Shown here in pieces: positions 53,501 through 62,209 of a stretch of 64,000 nt of DNA. Under the pieces are notes generated by a model, which saw nothing but the letters and a program-made list of their open reading frames with translations, was not told the origin of the DNA and made no database searches. A program made the translations under genes and the position numbers. The stretch comes from Deltaproteobacteria bacterium (lineage in GTDB: Bacteria > Desulfobacterota > Syntrophobacteria > Syntrophobacterales > Syntrophobacteraceae). Where the stretch lies: contig JAAYVE010000042.1 of assembly GCA_012517315.1 (NCBI GenBank), positions 62,001 to 126,000 of the forward strand, written 5' to 3'. Each line of letters opens with the position of its first letter. Positions within the stretch are counted from its first letter, which is position 1.

Positions 53501-53619
53501 TGGATGAACACAGCGCCGTCGCAGGACTTCTCACACGGATCGAGGCGTACCGCAACGTGGTGAGCAATCTTCAGGAAAGGCTCTGGTTCAAGAGGCACAA
53601 CCTGGAAGCCATCGGCTAG
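50554..53619 (+). CDS. Acyl-CoA dehydratase activase-like protein with two ATPase domains and C-terminal DUF2229-like region
   Basis: ATG 50554 with AAGGAAG upstream gives 1021 residues. Two BadF/BadG/HgdC-type ATPase domains are in tandem: the first begins YDVGIDVGSVS (3-13) and has CASGTGSF and ACRCTVF; the second begins LGVDIGSTSTK near 345 and has CAAGTGSF and AERCTVF. The Cys in each pair are those that hold the dimer-bridging [4Fe-4S] cluster in HgdC. The last third (about 630-1021) has further cysteines (SETCFP, FFCP) and resembles the dehydratase/DUF2229 type. HgdC uses ATP to push an electron to 2-hydroxyacyl-CoA dehydratases. This long version has unknown substrate. Followed after 20 bases by a partner gene; in many anaerobes the two are one fused polypeptide. 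Confidence 0.88.
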   Translation: MEYDVGIDVGSVSINCVIINDSGHVVFETPYIRHFGLVHEETRRLLDGILRPENNDLQVPWDPASIRSISFTGVHGQLLAEILSAPFEVETIAQVVGVTRVVPGARTIISIGGQDAALFQLGYNGDRWHLEAFNMNGPCASGTGSFIDQQAERLALSMYGAQFHMDQNKLQQTLEDFIALGLKSSYPAPVACRCTVFTKSDMIHLQNKGEPLSNIIAGLHFGNAANYVSTIVGNRELSEPIVFIGGMASNRLQVQAFRSYFPGLQVPPHHTSLGALGAALRAQEQNRNNRVDTTKLLTADSQASCQFPQAERLELKMTSFDPDNTLSPWATRRKQPAQAYLGVDIGSTSTKYALIDDGGQLLHKSYVPTQGKPIEVTQKLLQVLNQEVGRRIRLTAIATTGSGRNVVGDFLSADLIIDEITAHARGAVAVDPEIDTIFEIGGQDSKYIRIENTHPLDFDMNKVCAAGTGSFLHELANKMKINIVGEFQEVALASESPIHLAERCTVFMESDLVSYAQKGARREDLIAGLCYAIVYNYLNRVVEKRFVGQRIMFLGGPSLNRGIVAAFEKVLGKPILVPKHREVMGAFGAALAVRELYRKGQIPRQSRDLEGLARMEVSYIEKICRADKKCHNECKLKVYDFGGKKSIWGGDCGRYEVGRHDGASEVNHFLEQQLFFQEALEEKSISSLELVRKENSSKPTVGIPLALHTMGFGVFWTHLFSELGFTVLLSPKTNNKVALMGVESMTSETCFPVKVFHGHVRHLMDLADFLFLPNVIDMPTPEAHETGFFCPLVESSQYMVRAALNIPSHRMIRPTLHLKDGPDQLVEPIRNALPENLRPGWLAVEKAVHKAWAGQEAYRERLLRRGFEVLQQTPGTQPIWVVTGRPYNLYDERLNLQLGRQLAKLGIKALPMDFLDVDGEDLSDFPSMYWGLGARILRTAKRIAANPNWYGVHLTNFSCGADSFIEHFYRHILKGKPYLILELDEHSAVAGLLTRIEAYRNVVSNLQERLWFKRHNLEAIG

Positions 53620-53639
53620 GGCGGGAGGTGGAATCGCAG

Positions 53640-55028
53640 ATGTCCTCGGAAACGGGATCCCATTCCTTCGATCGTTTTCAGTCCAGTGTCGGTCGCTTCG
53701 ACATATCGGGAAAGACCCTTCTCATCCCCGATATGGCTCCAATCGGGGCGAGATTGCTTGCAGCCTGCTTCCGCGCCTTCGGGGTCGATGCCGTCTTGAT
53801 GAAGACCTACGAAGGTTTGGCGCTGGGAAAGGAGTACACATCGGGCAAGGAATGCTTCCCCTGCCAGGTGACCCTAGGGGACATTCTCCACCACCTGAAA
53901 AAGGAGCAGGAGCGGCTGGGATCGGACTTTTCAACGAAAAAATACGTGTATTTCATGCCCGAAGCCGACGGCCCCTGCAGGTTCGGCATGTACAACAAGA
54001 TGCAGAGGCTCATCCTGGATCGGTTTCCCCAGTTCAGGGAAGTTCCCATCGTCTCCCTCTCTACGGGTGACGCCTACGGGGCTGGAGGTCTGCTTCCGCC
54101 CCACCAGGCCTCGATTTTCAGGAAGCTGAGCTACGTTGCGGTGATCATCGCCGATGTCCTGGACCGCATCGTGTGGCGGGTGCGCCCCTATGAGCGGCGG
54201 GCGGGCATGACCGACAACCACATGGAGGAGGCCGTCCAGATGCTCGCCTCCATGATCGAATCCACGGGGGCGACCCTTGATTTCAACCTGTTGCACCAGA
54301 AAGTAGAAGAGATCGCCCTTCAAGCCTCCTCCTTCATCGACCGCCGAAAGCCACGTCGCCCCCGCATCGGTATCGTGGGCGAGATTTATCTGCGCAGTCA
54401 CCCTGATTCCAACCAGAACATCATTCGCTGTCTTGAGGCATTCGGAGGGGAAGTGGTGGACGCTTCCCTGGGAGAATGGGTGAATTTCGTCACCTTTGAA
54501 CGGATCAAGAAGACCCGCAGGCGATGGAAGCTGGCCTGGCGCCGGAAAGACCATGCCCAACTGAGGTTGATCCTCCGCCAGTTGCTGGATCTCGAAATCG
54601 AGCGGGGCTATCAGTTTTGGAGACAGAGTCAGGTGTATCGGCGTGCCATGAGGCACTTGGACATCCAGCCCGACCATACCATCGGGTCCATCGAAAGGCG
54701 CCTCCAAAGGGACCATCTCTTCACGTTCGACATAGGAACCGAAGCGGCCCTGAGTATCGGTGGAGCACTGGCGTACGTCCATGAGGGGTTCGACGGCATT
54801 GTCAACGTGTTCCCGTTCACCTGCATGCCGAGCACCATTTGTGCCGCAGTGTTGAAGCCCCTCCTGCACCGGGAAGGGATCCCATACCTGGACGCCCCGT
54901 ACGACGGGACCACACAGCCCAACCGGGAAGTGGCACTGCGGACATTCATGTACCAGGCGAAACAGCATCTGGAGTCCCGCAAGGCGGAAGAAAACGGTAG
55001 GGCAACTCTATGGCGAGTCAAACACTGA
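53640..55028 (+). CDS. Activase-associated dehydratase-like protein (COG3581 type)
   Basis: ATG 53640 is favoured by GGGAGG 11 bases upstream; a GTG at 53628 would add four residues. 462 residues with GKECFPCQVTLGD (near 60-72), GPCRFGMYNKMQ, and a late CMPSTICAA segment, cysteines that fit [4Fe-4S] ligands of the 2-hydroxyacyl-CoA dehydratase D component. With the preceding gene it would recreate the long fused activase of unknown function found in strict anaerobes. Its 3' end overlaps the RNase G gene by 19 bases. Confidence 0.85.
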   Translation: MSSETGSHSFDRFQSSVGRFDISGKTLLIPDMAPIGARLLAACFRAFGVDAVLMKTYEGLALGKEYTSGKECFPCQVTLGDILHHLKKEQERLGSDFSTKKYVYFMPEADGPCRFGMYNKMQRLILDRFPQFREVPIVSLSTGDAYGAGGLLPPHQASIFRKLSYVAVIIADVLDRIVWRVRPYERRAGMTDNHMEEAVQMLASMIESTGATLDFNLLHQKVEEIALQASSFIDRRKPRRPRIGIVGEIYLRSHPDSNQNIIRCLEAFGGEVVDASLGEWVNFVTFERIKKTRRRWKLAWRRKDHAQLRLILRQLLDLEIERGYQFWRQSQVYRRAMRHLDIQPDHTIGSIERRLQRDHLFTFDIGTEAALSIGGALAYVHEGFDGIVNVFPFTCMPSTICAAVLKPLLHREGIPYLDAPYDGTTQPNREVALRTFMYQAKQHLESRKAEENGRATLWRVKH

Positions 55029-56494
55029 TCATCAATGCCGTCCACCCCGAGGAGTTTCGCGTGGCCATGGTGGAAGGGCAAACCCTGGAAGGCTTCTTCA
55101 TCGAAACGGCCACGCGGGGCAAGGTCGTCGGAAATCTGTACAAAGGCATCATCACCCATGTTCAGACCAGTCTTCAAGCAGCTTTCGTGGACTATGGAAC
55201 GGGACGGAACGGTTTTCTCCCTTTCCATGAAATCCATCCAGAGTATTATCGAACAGAGGCTCGCGAGAATGTCCGAATCCAGGACGTCATCGAAGTGGGG
55301 CAGGAAGTGCTGGTCCAGGTGGAGAAAGAGGAGGTGGGCAACAAGGGAGCACTCCTGACCACTTACATCTCTCTGGCCGGTAGGGACTTGGTCCTCATGC
55401 CCGGCCAGTCTCAGCGGGGAGTGTCCCGGAAGATCGAGGACGAGGAGCAGCGGGGCCGATTGAAGGAACTGGCCAACAGCCTGAAAATCCCCGAGGATTT
55501 CGGCATCATCATCCGTACGGCGGCCGAAACGTGCAGCAAGCGCGAAGTGGCCAAGGACCTCAACCACCTGGTCATGATCTGGGAAGACATCAAGAAAAAG
55601 GTCCAGGAAACACCCGCCCCGGCCCTCATCCACAAGGAGCAGGACTTGGCCATCCGGGTGATTCGGGACTACTTCAACCCCAATATCAAGACCATCCTCG
55701 TGGATGACAAGGAAGTGCATCGCCGGGTTAAGGACTTCATGGGCATCATCAGCCCCAGGCACCAGCGCAATGTGAAGCTCTATAAAGAGGATGGGCCTAT
55801 TTATAATAAATATCACCTGGAAGACCAAATCGAACAGATCTTTCGAAACAAGGTTCCCCTGAAGTCGGGAGGCTATCTCCTCATCGACCAGACGGAAGCC
55901 CTGGTGGCCATCGACGTCAACTCGGGGCGAACCAACGGGGATTCGGCGCTGGAGGAGATGGTCTATAAGGTCAACATGGAAGCCGCTGCGGAAATCCCCC
56001 GCCAGTTGCGCCTGAGAGATCTAGGGGGCTTGATCGTCATCGATTTCATCGATATGCGGGACAACCGCCATTCCAGGGAGGTGGAGCGGCGCCTCAAGGA
56101 GGAGTTGAAAAAGGACAAGGCGAAGATCACGGTGGGGCGGATCTCCCGGTTCGGCCTTCTTGAGCTATCCCGGCAGCACCTGGGACTCAATATCATGCGG
56201 GGATCCTACAGGGAATGCCCCGTATGCAAAGGGGCCGGGATCACCAAGTCTGCAGAGGCGACGGCCATTGCGTACTTCAGAAAAATCTGGCTCATGCTGG
56301 CTCAGAAAAAGCCGGCCGTCGTTCGGGGCACATTCTCCGTTCCTGTTGCCAATTATCTTCTCAACAAGAAGCGGTCGGACCTCACGAAACTCGAGACGCA
56401 ATACGATGCTAGAATCGTCATCGAGGCCTCCCCAACTTTGCACCCACACGAAGGACATCTTGAATACTCTCCCCGGGAGGTGCATGCACAGTGA
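55010..56494 (+). CDS. rng: Ribonuclease G/E family endoribonuclease
   Basis: 494 residues, ATG 55010, 19 bases inside the previous gene. An S1-like RNA-binding domain (about 35-130) precedes the RNase H-like and DNase I-like catalytic parts with VAIDVNSGR (metal-binding Asp) and VIDFIDMRD, and the Zn-link CPVCKGAG. The C-terminal small domain is present and there is no long RNase E scaffold tail, so the RNase G type is likely. It matures rRNA 5' ends and degrades mRNA. Linked to the activase genes by overlap. Confidence 0.92.
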   Translation: MASQTLIINAVHPEEFRVAMVEGQTLEGFFIETATRGKVVGNLYKGIITHVQTSLQAAFVDYGTGRNGFLPFHEIHPEYYRTEARENVRIQDVIEVGQEVLVQVEKEEVGNKGALLTTYISLAGRDLVLMPGQSQRGVSRKIEDEEQRGRLKELANSLKIPEDFGIIIRTAAETCSKREVAKDLNHLVMIWEDIKKKVQETPAPALIHKEQDLAIRVIRDYFNPNIKTILVDDKEVHRRVKDFMGIISPRHQRNVKLYKEDGPIYNKYHLEDQIEQIFRNKVPLKSGGYLLIDQTEALVAIDVNSGRTNGDSALEEMVYKVNMEAAAEIPRQLRLRDLGGLIVIDFIDMRDNRHSREVERRLKEELKKDKAKITVGRISRFGLLELSRQHLGLNIMRGSYRECPVCKGAGITKSAEATAIAYFRKIWLMLAQKKPAVVRGTFSVPVANYLLNKKRSDLTKLETQYDARIVIEASPTLHPHEGHLEYSPREVHAQ

Positions 56495-56715
56495 AGCCCC
56501 GGTTGGGACTTCCCACTAGCTCTTTGGCGAAGAGGGACTTCAATGTGGCTGCCGCCCCCTATCCCACAGGCCTGAATCTTCTCACCACCATGAATTCTCT
56601 CAGCAGAACGCACAGGGGGATCAAGGGGACCATCGGCGCAACGGCCAAGTTCACCGGTTTCGAACTCGAACCGGTCGTCCAGGCCATTTACAAAGAAAGG
56701 CCTTTCGTGGTGTGA
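56491..56715 (+). CDS. Possible small protein of 74 residues after rng
   Basis: A GTG at 56491 overlaps the rng stop as GTGA and opens a 74-codon frame. Composition is moderately protein-like (TIGATAKFTGFELEPVVQAIY) with no signal or known motif. There is no strong ribosome-binding site beyond coupling. It may be a chance frame in a coupled position. Confidence 0.35.
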   Translation: MKPRLGLPTSSLAKRDFNVAAAPYPTGLNLLTTMNSLSRTHRGIKGTIGATAKFTGFELEPVVQAIYKERPFVV

Positions 56716-56756
56716 CCCCGAACGGCCCGCTTCCCCAGCTGAAAGCTCTCTCCTAT

Positions 56757-56788
56757 GGCCTCTCCCCGTCCTCCGGAGAGGGCCGTTT
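56757..56788. terminator. Terminator-like hairpin between convergent rng and kinase genes
   Basis: GGCCTCTCC (56757-56765) pairs with GGAGAGGGCC (56775-56784) with one bulged base, followed by GTTT. It lies between convergent genes (rng side and kinase at 56791), so a bidirectional role is likely. Confidence 0.55.
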
Positions 56789-56790
56789 CG

Positions 56791-58713
56791 TCACTGCTGC
56801 CTCACACGCTCCAGTTCTTTTTCCAGATCGCTCATTTGATAGGGTTTTTCCAGGAGCCCTTTGAACCCCCAGGATGCGTAATCGGACATGATGGGATCGT
56901 TGGAATACCCGCTGGAGACGATCACTCTGGCTTCCGGATCCATGTGGAGCAGCTTTTCCATCGCCTCTTTGCCCCCCATTCCGGCCGGGACCGTCAGATC
57001 CAGGATCACCACATGGAACGGCCTTCCCTCCTCGCTCGCCTTTTCATAGAGTGTGAGGGCCTCCCCTCCCTCCCTTGCCAACTCGACGGAGTAACCCAGG
57101 TGCTGGATCATCTGCGCCGCGATCCCGCGAATCAGTTCCTCGTCATCCATCAGGAGAACTCGAATCCCCTGTCGGCTTTGAATCTCCGGTTTCCCCCCAT
57201 CTCCATTGTTCAATTCGCCCACGGCGGGAAGGTAGAGGTGAAAAACCGTGCCTCGGTTGGGCCTGCTTTCCAGGGTGACCCCTCCCTGGTGGCGTTCCAT
57301 GATGGTGTAGACCATGGCCAGACCCAGTCCCTTCCCGGTCTTCTTGGTGGTGAAGTAGGGATCGAAAACCCTTGCCAGGTTGGCATCCGGAATGCCGACG
57401 CCATCATCCGCCACTGAAATCTTCACGTAGGTGCCCTTCCTCATGTGCGCCCCATTTTCGGTGCGGGCAAAGAAATTGGCCGCATTGATCCGCACCGTTC
57501 CCCCTTCCGGCATGGCCTCGAATGCGTTTGTGACCAAGTGCGTGATGGCCTGCTGAATTTGAAACGGATCCACTTCCACGTCCCAGAGATCATCCGAGAG
57601 GAAGAGACGCGTCTGCCATTTCCGGTCGCCATCCCAGTCAAGGGGCACATGCTGAAGCAGAGAGGGGACGGAAACGCGCTTCTTGATAGGGGTTCCGCCC
57701 CTGGAAAAGGGCAGCAACTGGCGGGAGAGGTCCTTTGCCTTCCACGAGGCCCTCTCCACTTCCTCCAGGCGTTCTGCAACAGGACTTCCAGGAGATACAT
57801 CCGCTTGGGCAAGGGAAAGGTTCCCGAAGATGGCTGTGAGGATGTTGTTGAAATCGTGCGCAATCCCCCCCGCGAGAGTGCCGATGGCCTCCATTTTCTC
57901 GGCCCGGATCAGCTGTGCCTCCATGCGCTTCCTCTCCGTCAGATCCTCCAGGATGACGATGGATCCACGCGCACTGTTTTCCAGGGGGATCAATTTCACA
58001 GAGACGGGCTTTCCATCCATGACGAATTCCAGGGGCTTTCCGAAAGCATCGCGGTCTTCTTCCTCTCCGTGCACCAGCTTCTCCATCCTTGTGCGCTCGG
58101 TATCCCCGAAAAGATCCACCAGGCTGGAGGCGACCAGCAGTTCCTCAGGACGACCGATGATCGACAGAGCCATCCGGTTGGCATAGACGATCCTTGCGTC
58201 GGGTGTGATCTCCAGGACCCCTTCTTTCATGCTTTCCAAAACGATTTCGAAATGCCGCTTTACCGTGAGGAGTTCCCTGGTGATCTGTCGCGGTTGCATG
58301 GTCTCGGTTCCGAGCGTCCTGCTCCCCCCCGACGGAGTCGGGCCCGCACCCGCCTGCTTGAGCACCGCCAAGACGTGTTGCCTCATCTGGTCAAAGGGGG
58401 CTTTTGCGATGCACGCATTGGCACCGAAGCGGAGAAAGTCGATTTCCTCGTCTGCGGCGATGGCGGACAGAATCACCACGAATGCGTCCTTCAGCCTGGG
58501 ATTCTTGCGAATGATGCGGCAGAGCCTTTCGCCATTCACGTGGGGCATGATGAGGTCGACAAAAAGCACTCCGGGAGTGAACCCTTTGAGAATGTCCAGT
58601 GCCGCAAGACCGTCCCTTGCCGTCATGACGTGATGCCCTTCTTTGCGGAGAAGGTCCGTCATGAACTTCAACATGACGGGATGGTTGTCCACTACAAGAA
58701 TACTCATGCTCAT
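56791..58713 (-). CDS. Hybrid sensor kinase: REC-PAS-HisKA-HATPase-REC
   Basis: ATG 58713 overlaps the Hpt stop (ATGA); 640 residues. N-terminal receiver (1-125) with D53 and K104; PAS (about 155-255); dimerisation helix with the phosphoacceptor H286 in AHDFNN; HATPase (about 375-498) with DDGVGIPD and GKGLGLAM; C-terminal receiver (about 515-640) with D571 and the Lys in LEKP. No membrane segment, so it is soluble. The N-terminal receiver can accept phosphate from the neighbouring Hpt and the C-terminal one may act as sink or output. Last gene of a three-gene phosphorelay operon. No DNA-binding output domain here. Confidence 0.9.
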   Translation of the reverse strand: MSMSILVVDNHPVMLKFMTDLLRKEGHHVMTARDGLAALDILKGFTPGVLFVDLIMPHVNGERLCRIIRKNPRLKDAFVVILSAIAADEEIDFLRFGANACIAKAPFDQMRQHVLAVLKQAGAGPTPSGGSRTLGTETMQPRQITRELLTVKRHFEIVLESMKEGVLEITPDARIVYANRMALSIIGRPEELLVASSLVDLFGDTERTRMEKLVHGEEEDRDAFGKPLEFVMDGKPVSVKLIPLENSARGSIVILEDLTERKRMEAQLIRAEKMEAIGTLAGGIAHDFNNILTAIFGNLSLAQADVSPGSPVAERLEEVERASWKAKDLSRQLLPFSRGGTPIKKRVSVPSLLQHVPLDWDGDRKWQTRLFLSDDLWDVEVDPFQIQQAITHLVTNAFEAMPEGGTVRINAANFFARTENGAHMRKGTYVKISVADDGVGIPDANLARVFDPYFTTKKTGKGLGLAMVYTIMERHQGGVTLESRPNRGTVFHLYLPAVGELNNGDGGKPEIQSRQGIRVLLMDDEELIRGIAAQMIQHLGYSVELAREGGEALTLYEKASEEGRPFHVVILDLTVPAGMGGKEAMEKLLHMDPEARVIVSSGYSNDPIMSDYASWGFKGLLEKPYQMSDLEKELERVRQQ

Positions 58714-59096
58714 CGGGACTCCACCCCCCTGAACTCTTCCCCAGGACAAGACCGCTCCTGTCGCTGGCACAGTCCCGAATATCGGTAGATCATCGATGCA
58801 ACCTCCTTAATGCTTTCACGAAGGAGTCGTGTCTGCTCACGGACCCCTGCGAGGTTCCCTTTTTTCGCTTCGCGTTCAATCCCCTCGGCCTGTTCCGCCA
58901 CCTTGACGAATTCGAGGTTGATGGCGGATCCCTTGATGGAGTGGGCAGCCTCGGCCACTCTGCCGGGGTCGTTGTCGTCAAGGCCTGCCTGGATCCCAGC
59001 AACATCCGCATGGGAGGCTTCCAGAAAGATCTCCCAAAGCTCCAGCAGTTCCCTTGGAGAGAGTCCCAAGCGGTTTTCCATGTCCTCCCGATTCAT
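58710..59096 (-). CDS. Histidine phosphotransfer (Hpt) protein
   Basis: 128 residues, helical, with the Hpt active site AHSIKGSA and H52. The rest of the four-helix bundle is covered by residues 15-115. It relays phosphate between the receivers of the two flanking hybrid kinases. Overlaps both neighbours by ATGA (59093-59096 and 58710-58713), so the three proteins are made in a coupled fashion. Confidence 0.9.
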   Translation of the reverse strand: MNREDMENRLGLSPRELLELWEIFLEASHADVAGIQAGLDDNDPGRVAEAAHSIKGSAINLEFVKVAEQAEGIEREAKKGNLAGVREQTRLLRESIKEVASMIYRYSGLCQRQERSCPGEEFRGVESR

Positions 59097-62000
59097 TCTT
59101 CATTTCCTCCCAAAAGCCATTTTTGGATGACCTCATAGACCTTTTCCCTCCGTATGGGCTTGGGGATGTAATCATCCATCCCCGATCGAAGACACCTCTC
59201 CCGATCCTCTTTCAAGGCGTTGGCCGTCATGGCGATGACGGGAAGCCGTTTGAACCCGCGAGCCCTGATGGCCTTTGTTGCTTCGAATCCGTCCATATCA
59301 GGCATCTGGACGTCCATGAGCACCAAATCGTAGAGTCCAGGATGAGCAGTCACCAAGTGGACGGCTTCGCGACCGGTTCTGGCCGCAGATACCTGGTAGC
59401 CCCCCTTGTTGAGCATGATCGTGGCCAGTTTGAGGTTGGCCGGATTGTCTTCGGCCAGGAGGATGTGCACCGTCTGTTTGAGGTTCTCCGCCAGGGTGTG
59501 TTGGGTGAGAATGGGCATCGGCTTGCCGCCCGAAGTGGAGACCGGTTGATCCCCTATCAACCGCGCCATCATTCGGAGCAGTTTCTCCCGGGCCACCGGC
59601 TTGGTGAGAAAGCCATTGAACCCCGCCTCCTGGCTCAGGTAAGCCCCCCGTTCCGTAGAAGAAGAGAAGGCCAGAAGGGGAACTCTCGAAACGGGAGAAG
59701 CCAGGGTCCGGATCGCCCTCGCCACTTCGAACCCACTCAAGCCCGGCATCTGGAGATCCAGGATCACCAAATTGAAAGGGTCTCCCAAGGCGTCCTCTTT
59801 CACCAACTCCGTGATGACCTGATGCCCTCCGGACAAAGGGCTGACCCGAACGCCGGCGCGTGTCAAGGTATGTTTCATGATGTCCAGGTTGGTCTTGTTG
59901 TCATCCACCACCAGCACCTTGGCATCCTCCAGGGAAACCGGTGAATGGGCCGGCAATCGGTCCGTCCTTCCCCTGCCGAACCAGGCGGTGAAATGGAACA
60001 AACTCCCTTTCTCCGGCCTGCTGTCAGCCCAAATCTCGCCCTGCATCAAGCCGGCCAGCATCCGGCAGATGGTCAACCCGAGGCCGCTTCCTCCGTGTCT
60101 TCGCGTGGTGAAAGCATCCGCCTGTTGAAACGCTTCGAAGATCACCCTGAGTTTCTCCAGGGGAATGCCTGGACCCGTGTCTCTCACCGTGGTGTGCAGC
60201 ATGAGTCGGTCCTCTTCCTCCTCGTCCACCTTCAGAGTCATTTCGATTTCCCCCGACTCCGTGAATTTCGCCGCATTCCCCAGGAGATTCACCAGGACCT
60301 GTCTGTATCGTCCGGGATCACCCATGAGCCGGGCGGGTACGTTTTCCTCGATGCGGCACAGCAGCTCCACGGGTCTTCCCGCCAGCGCCGGACGGATGAG
60401 CTCGCAGACATCATAGGCGATGACTTCCGGATCGAACTCGATGCACTCCAGTTCCATTCTGCCTGCTTCAATCTTGGAAAAGTCCAGGATATCGTTGATC
60501 AACTGCAACAGGTTCTCACCACTGCGCTTGATGATCCGGGTGTATTCCGCCTGCTCCTCGCTGATAGAGCTGTCCAGGAGCATGTCCGCAAAACCGATGA
60601 TGCCGTTCATGGGTGTGCGTATCTCATGGCTCATGCGCGCGAGGAATTCGCTTTTGGCGATGGTGGCCACCTGTGCTTTCAATGCGAGATCTTGGGCCTT
60701 TTCGATGGCCTTTTCCAGTTCCAAGTTGGTGGCTTCGAGTTCATGATTTGCCTCTGCCAGCTGCTTTTCGATGCGCCTGCGTTCGGAAATGTCCACGAAA
60801 CTCTCAAGGAGGTAGGGGTGACCATGAAGATGGATCAAGGCAACGGTCTTGAGGATGGGGATTCGAGTCCCTGAAGCCGTGAGAAGTGTGCGCTCGGAAC
60901 TGTCCCCAAGTTGGCCGAGATCGATGATCGGGCAACGCCCAGCCTCCGATGGACATACAACCTGATGACAAATCCGTCCCAGCACGGCCTCCCTTTCGAT
61001 TCCGATCATCCGGGCTGCGGCCCGGTTCATGTCCTGGATCTTCCGAGTGGCCGCATCGATGAGGAGAATTCCCATGGGAACCCCGTCGAAAAGCGCACGC
61101 ATCAACGCCTCCCGCTCTCTGGCCGCTCTCTGTTTTTCCCGCTGAGAGCTTTCGAGCACATCGAGCATTCCGTTGAGGGTTCCCGCAAACGCAGCCAGCT
61201 CATCGTTGCCGGGAATCCGGATCCGTCTGTACGTCTCCGAATGGACATCCATTTCCCGAACCTGGACGGTCAGACTGTCCAGCCTTGCCAGGACAAGCCT
61301 ATCCAGGAGCAGGACGGCTAAGGCCCCAAAAACGAGGCCGAGGGACACAAAGCAAATGACGGTGTAGCGCAGAGTGGTCCCACCAAGGGCATAGACGGTT
61401 CTCGGATCCTCCACGCGCAAAAGGAGAGCCGGCTTCCCCAGGAGATCCCGAAGGAGTGCGTGGATCGCAATGATCTCCGTGCCTGCGGTAACGATGAAAG
61501 GGGCATCATCCTCTTTTTCCATCTGTAAAGCGATCTCGTGCAGGGCCGGCGGGCATGCGCCCGTCCCCAGCGGGTACAAGGCGATGGATAGATGCGTCAC
61601 CTTTTTTATGATCTCCATCTCCTTTACATCCAACAAGCGGCCCATGGCAAGCACACCACGAGGAGGTCCCTCTCCGTTTCCCCTGAGAACGGGGTGCAAG
61701 GCGACGAGCATCGGCCCTGCCGTGGAGGAGACAATCCCTGCCGCCCCCCTTGTCCCTTCTTCACTCTCCGGGAGTTCCAGATGCTTCAAGGCGGTCTCCA
61801 GAGGAAAACCCCCCGGGAGACCCGTATGCAACTCCCTGCCCGATCTTCTCTCCCGGTCGAAGAGCCTCCCGAATTTCAATTTGCCGCTCGTGTCCACGAG
61901 GAGGATCATATCCAGTCTCAAGCGCATGAACGTCGAATCGGGAAGATGTCTGTCAATGAATTCCGGTTTGACGTCCACCATGAAATCGTAGGTATCATCC

Positions 62001-62209
62001 CATTCCGCCCAGTCACTGGCCTCGGAGCGGAGCGTGCTCAATTCCTGGGATAGGGCGTCCATAACCCTTTGCAGGTTCTTGCGGCTCGTTTCGTTCTCGA
62101 GTTTGGAAAAACTGCTGAAAAGGATCGAGGAAAGGGCTCCGAGAAGCAGAGCGGCAAATATCGCGAAGGCTATGGCATTGATGCAAAGTATTTTGCGTCT
62201 CAGGGTCAT
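59093..62209 (-). CDS. Membrane hybrid kinase: CHASE4-HAMP-PAS-HisKA-HATPase-REC-REC
   Basis: Start at ATG 62209 (AGGGA 5 bases upstream) chosen; in-frame starts up to 62332 are possible. 1038 residues. Two helices (about 8-32 and 281-303) enclose a periplasmic CHASE4-like sensor with SDWAEWDDTYDF. A HAMP segment (to about 355), PAS (about 365-480), HisKA with H528 in MSHEIRTP, HATPase (about 630-745), then two receivers with D818 and D966. It has no Hpt of its own and should use the separate Hpt encoded next. A periplasmic signal is thus sent to a two-kinase relay. The stop overlaps the Hpt start (ATGA). Confidence 0.9.
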   Translation of the reverse strand: MTLRRKILCINAIAFAIFAALLLGALSSILFSSFSKLENETSRKNLQRVMDALSQELSTLRSEASDWAEWDDTYDFMVDVKPEFIDRHLPDSTFMRLRLDMILLVDTSGKLKFGRLFDRERRSGRELHTGLPGGFPLETALKHLELPESEEGTRGAAGIVSSTAGPMLVALHPVLRGNGEGPPRGVLAMGRLLDVKEMEIIKKVTHLSIALYPLGTGACPPALHEIALQMEKEDDAPFIVTAGTEIIAIHALLRDLLGKPALLLRVEDPRTVYALGGTTLRYTVICFVSLGLVFGALAVLLLDRLVLARLDSLTVQVREMDVHSETYRRIRIPGNDELAAFAGTLNGMLDVLESSQREKQRAAREREALMRALFDGVPMGILLIDAATRKIQDMNRAAARMIGIEREAVLGRICHQVVCPSEAGRCPIIDLGQLGDSSERTLLTASGTRIPILKTVALIHLHGHPYLLESFVDISERRRIEKQLAEANHELEATNLELEKAIEKAQDLALKAQVATIAKSEFLARMSHEIRTPMNGIIGFADMLLDSSISEEQAEYTRIIKRSGENLLQLINDILDFSKIEAGRMELECIEFDPEVIAYDVCELIRPALAGRPVELLCRIEENVPARLMGDPGRYRQVLVNLLGNAAKFTESGEIEMTLKVDEEEEDRLMLHTTVRDTGPGIPLEKLRVIFEAFQQADAFTTRRHGGSGLGLTICRMLAGLMQGEIWADSRPEKGSLFHFTAWFGRGRTDRLPAHSPVSLEDAKVLVVDDNKTNLDIMKHTLTRAGVRVSPLSGGHQVITELVKEDALGDPFNLVILDLQMPGLSGFEVARAIRTLASPVSRVPLLAFSSSTERGAYLSQEAGFNGFLTKPVAREKLLRMMARLIGDQPVSTSGGKPMPILTQHTLAENLKQTVHILLAEDNPANLKLATIMLNKGGYQVSAARTGREAVHLVTAHPGLYDLVLMDVQMPDMDGFEATKAIRARGFKRLPVIAMTANALKEDRERCLRSGMDDYIPKPIRREKVYEVIQKWLLGGNEE

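Noticed and set aside
57445-58788. 447-codon plus-strand frame over the hybrid kinase
   Set aside because: Antisense to a kinase with all domain motifs; no independent evidence.
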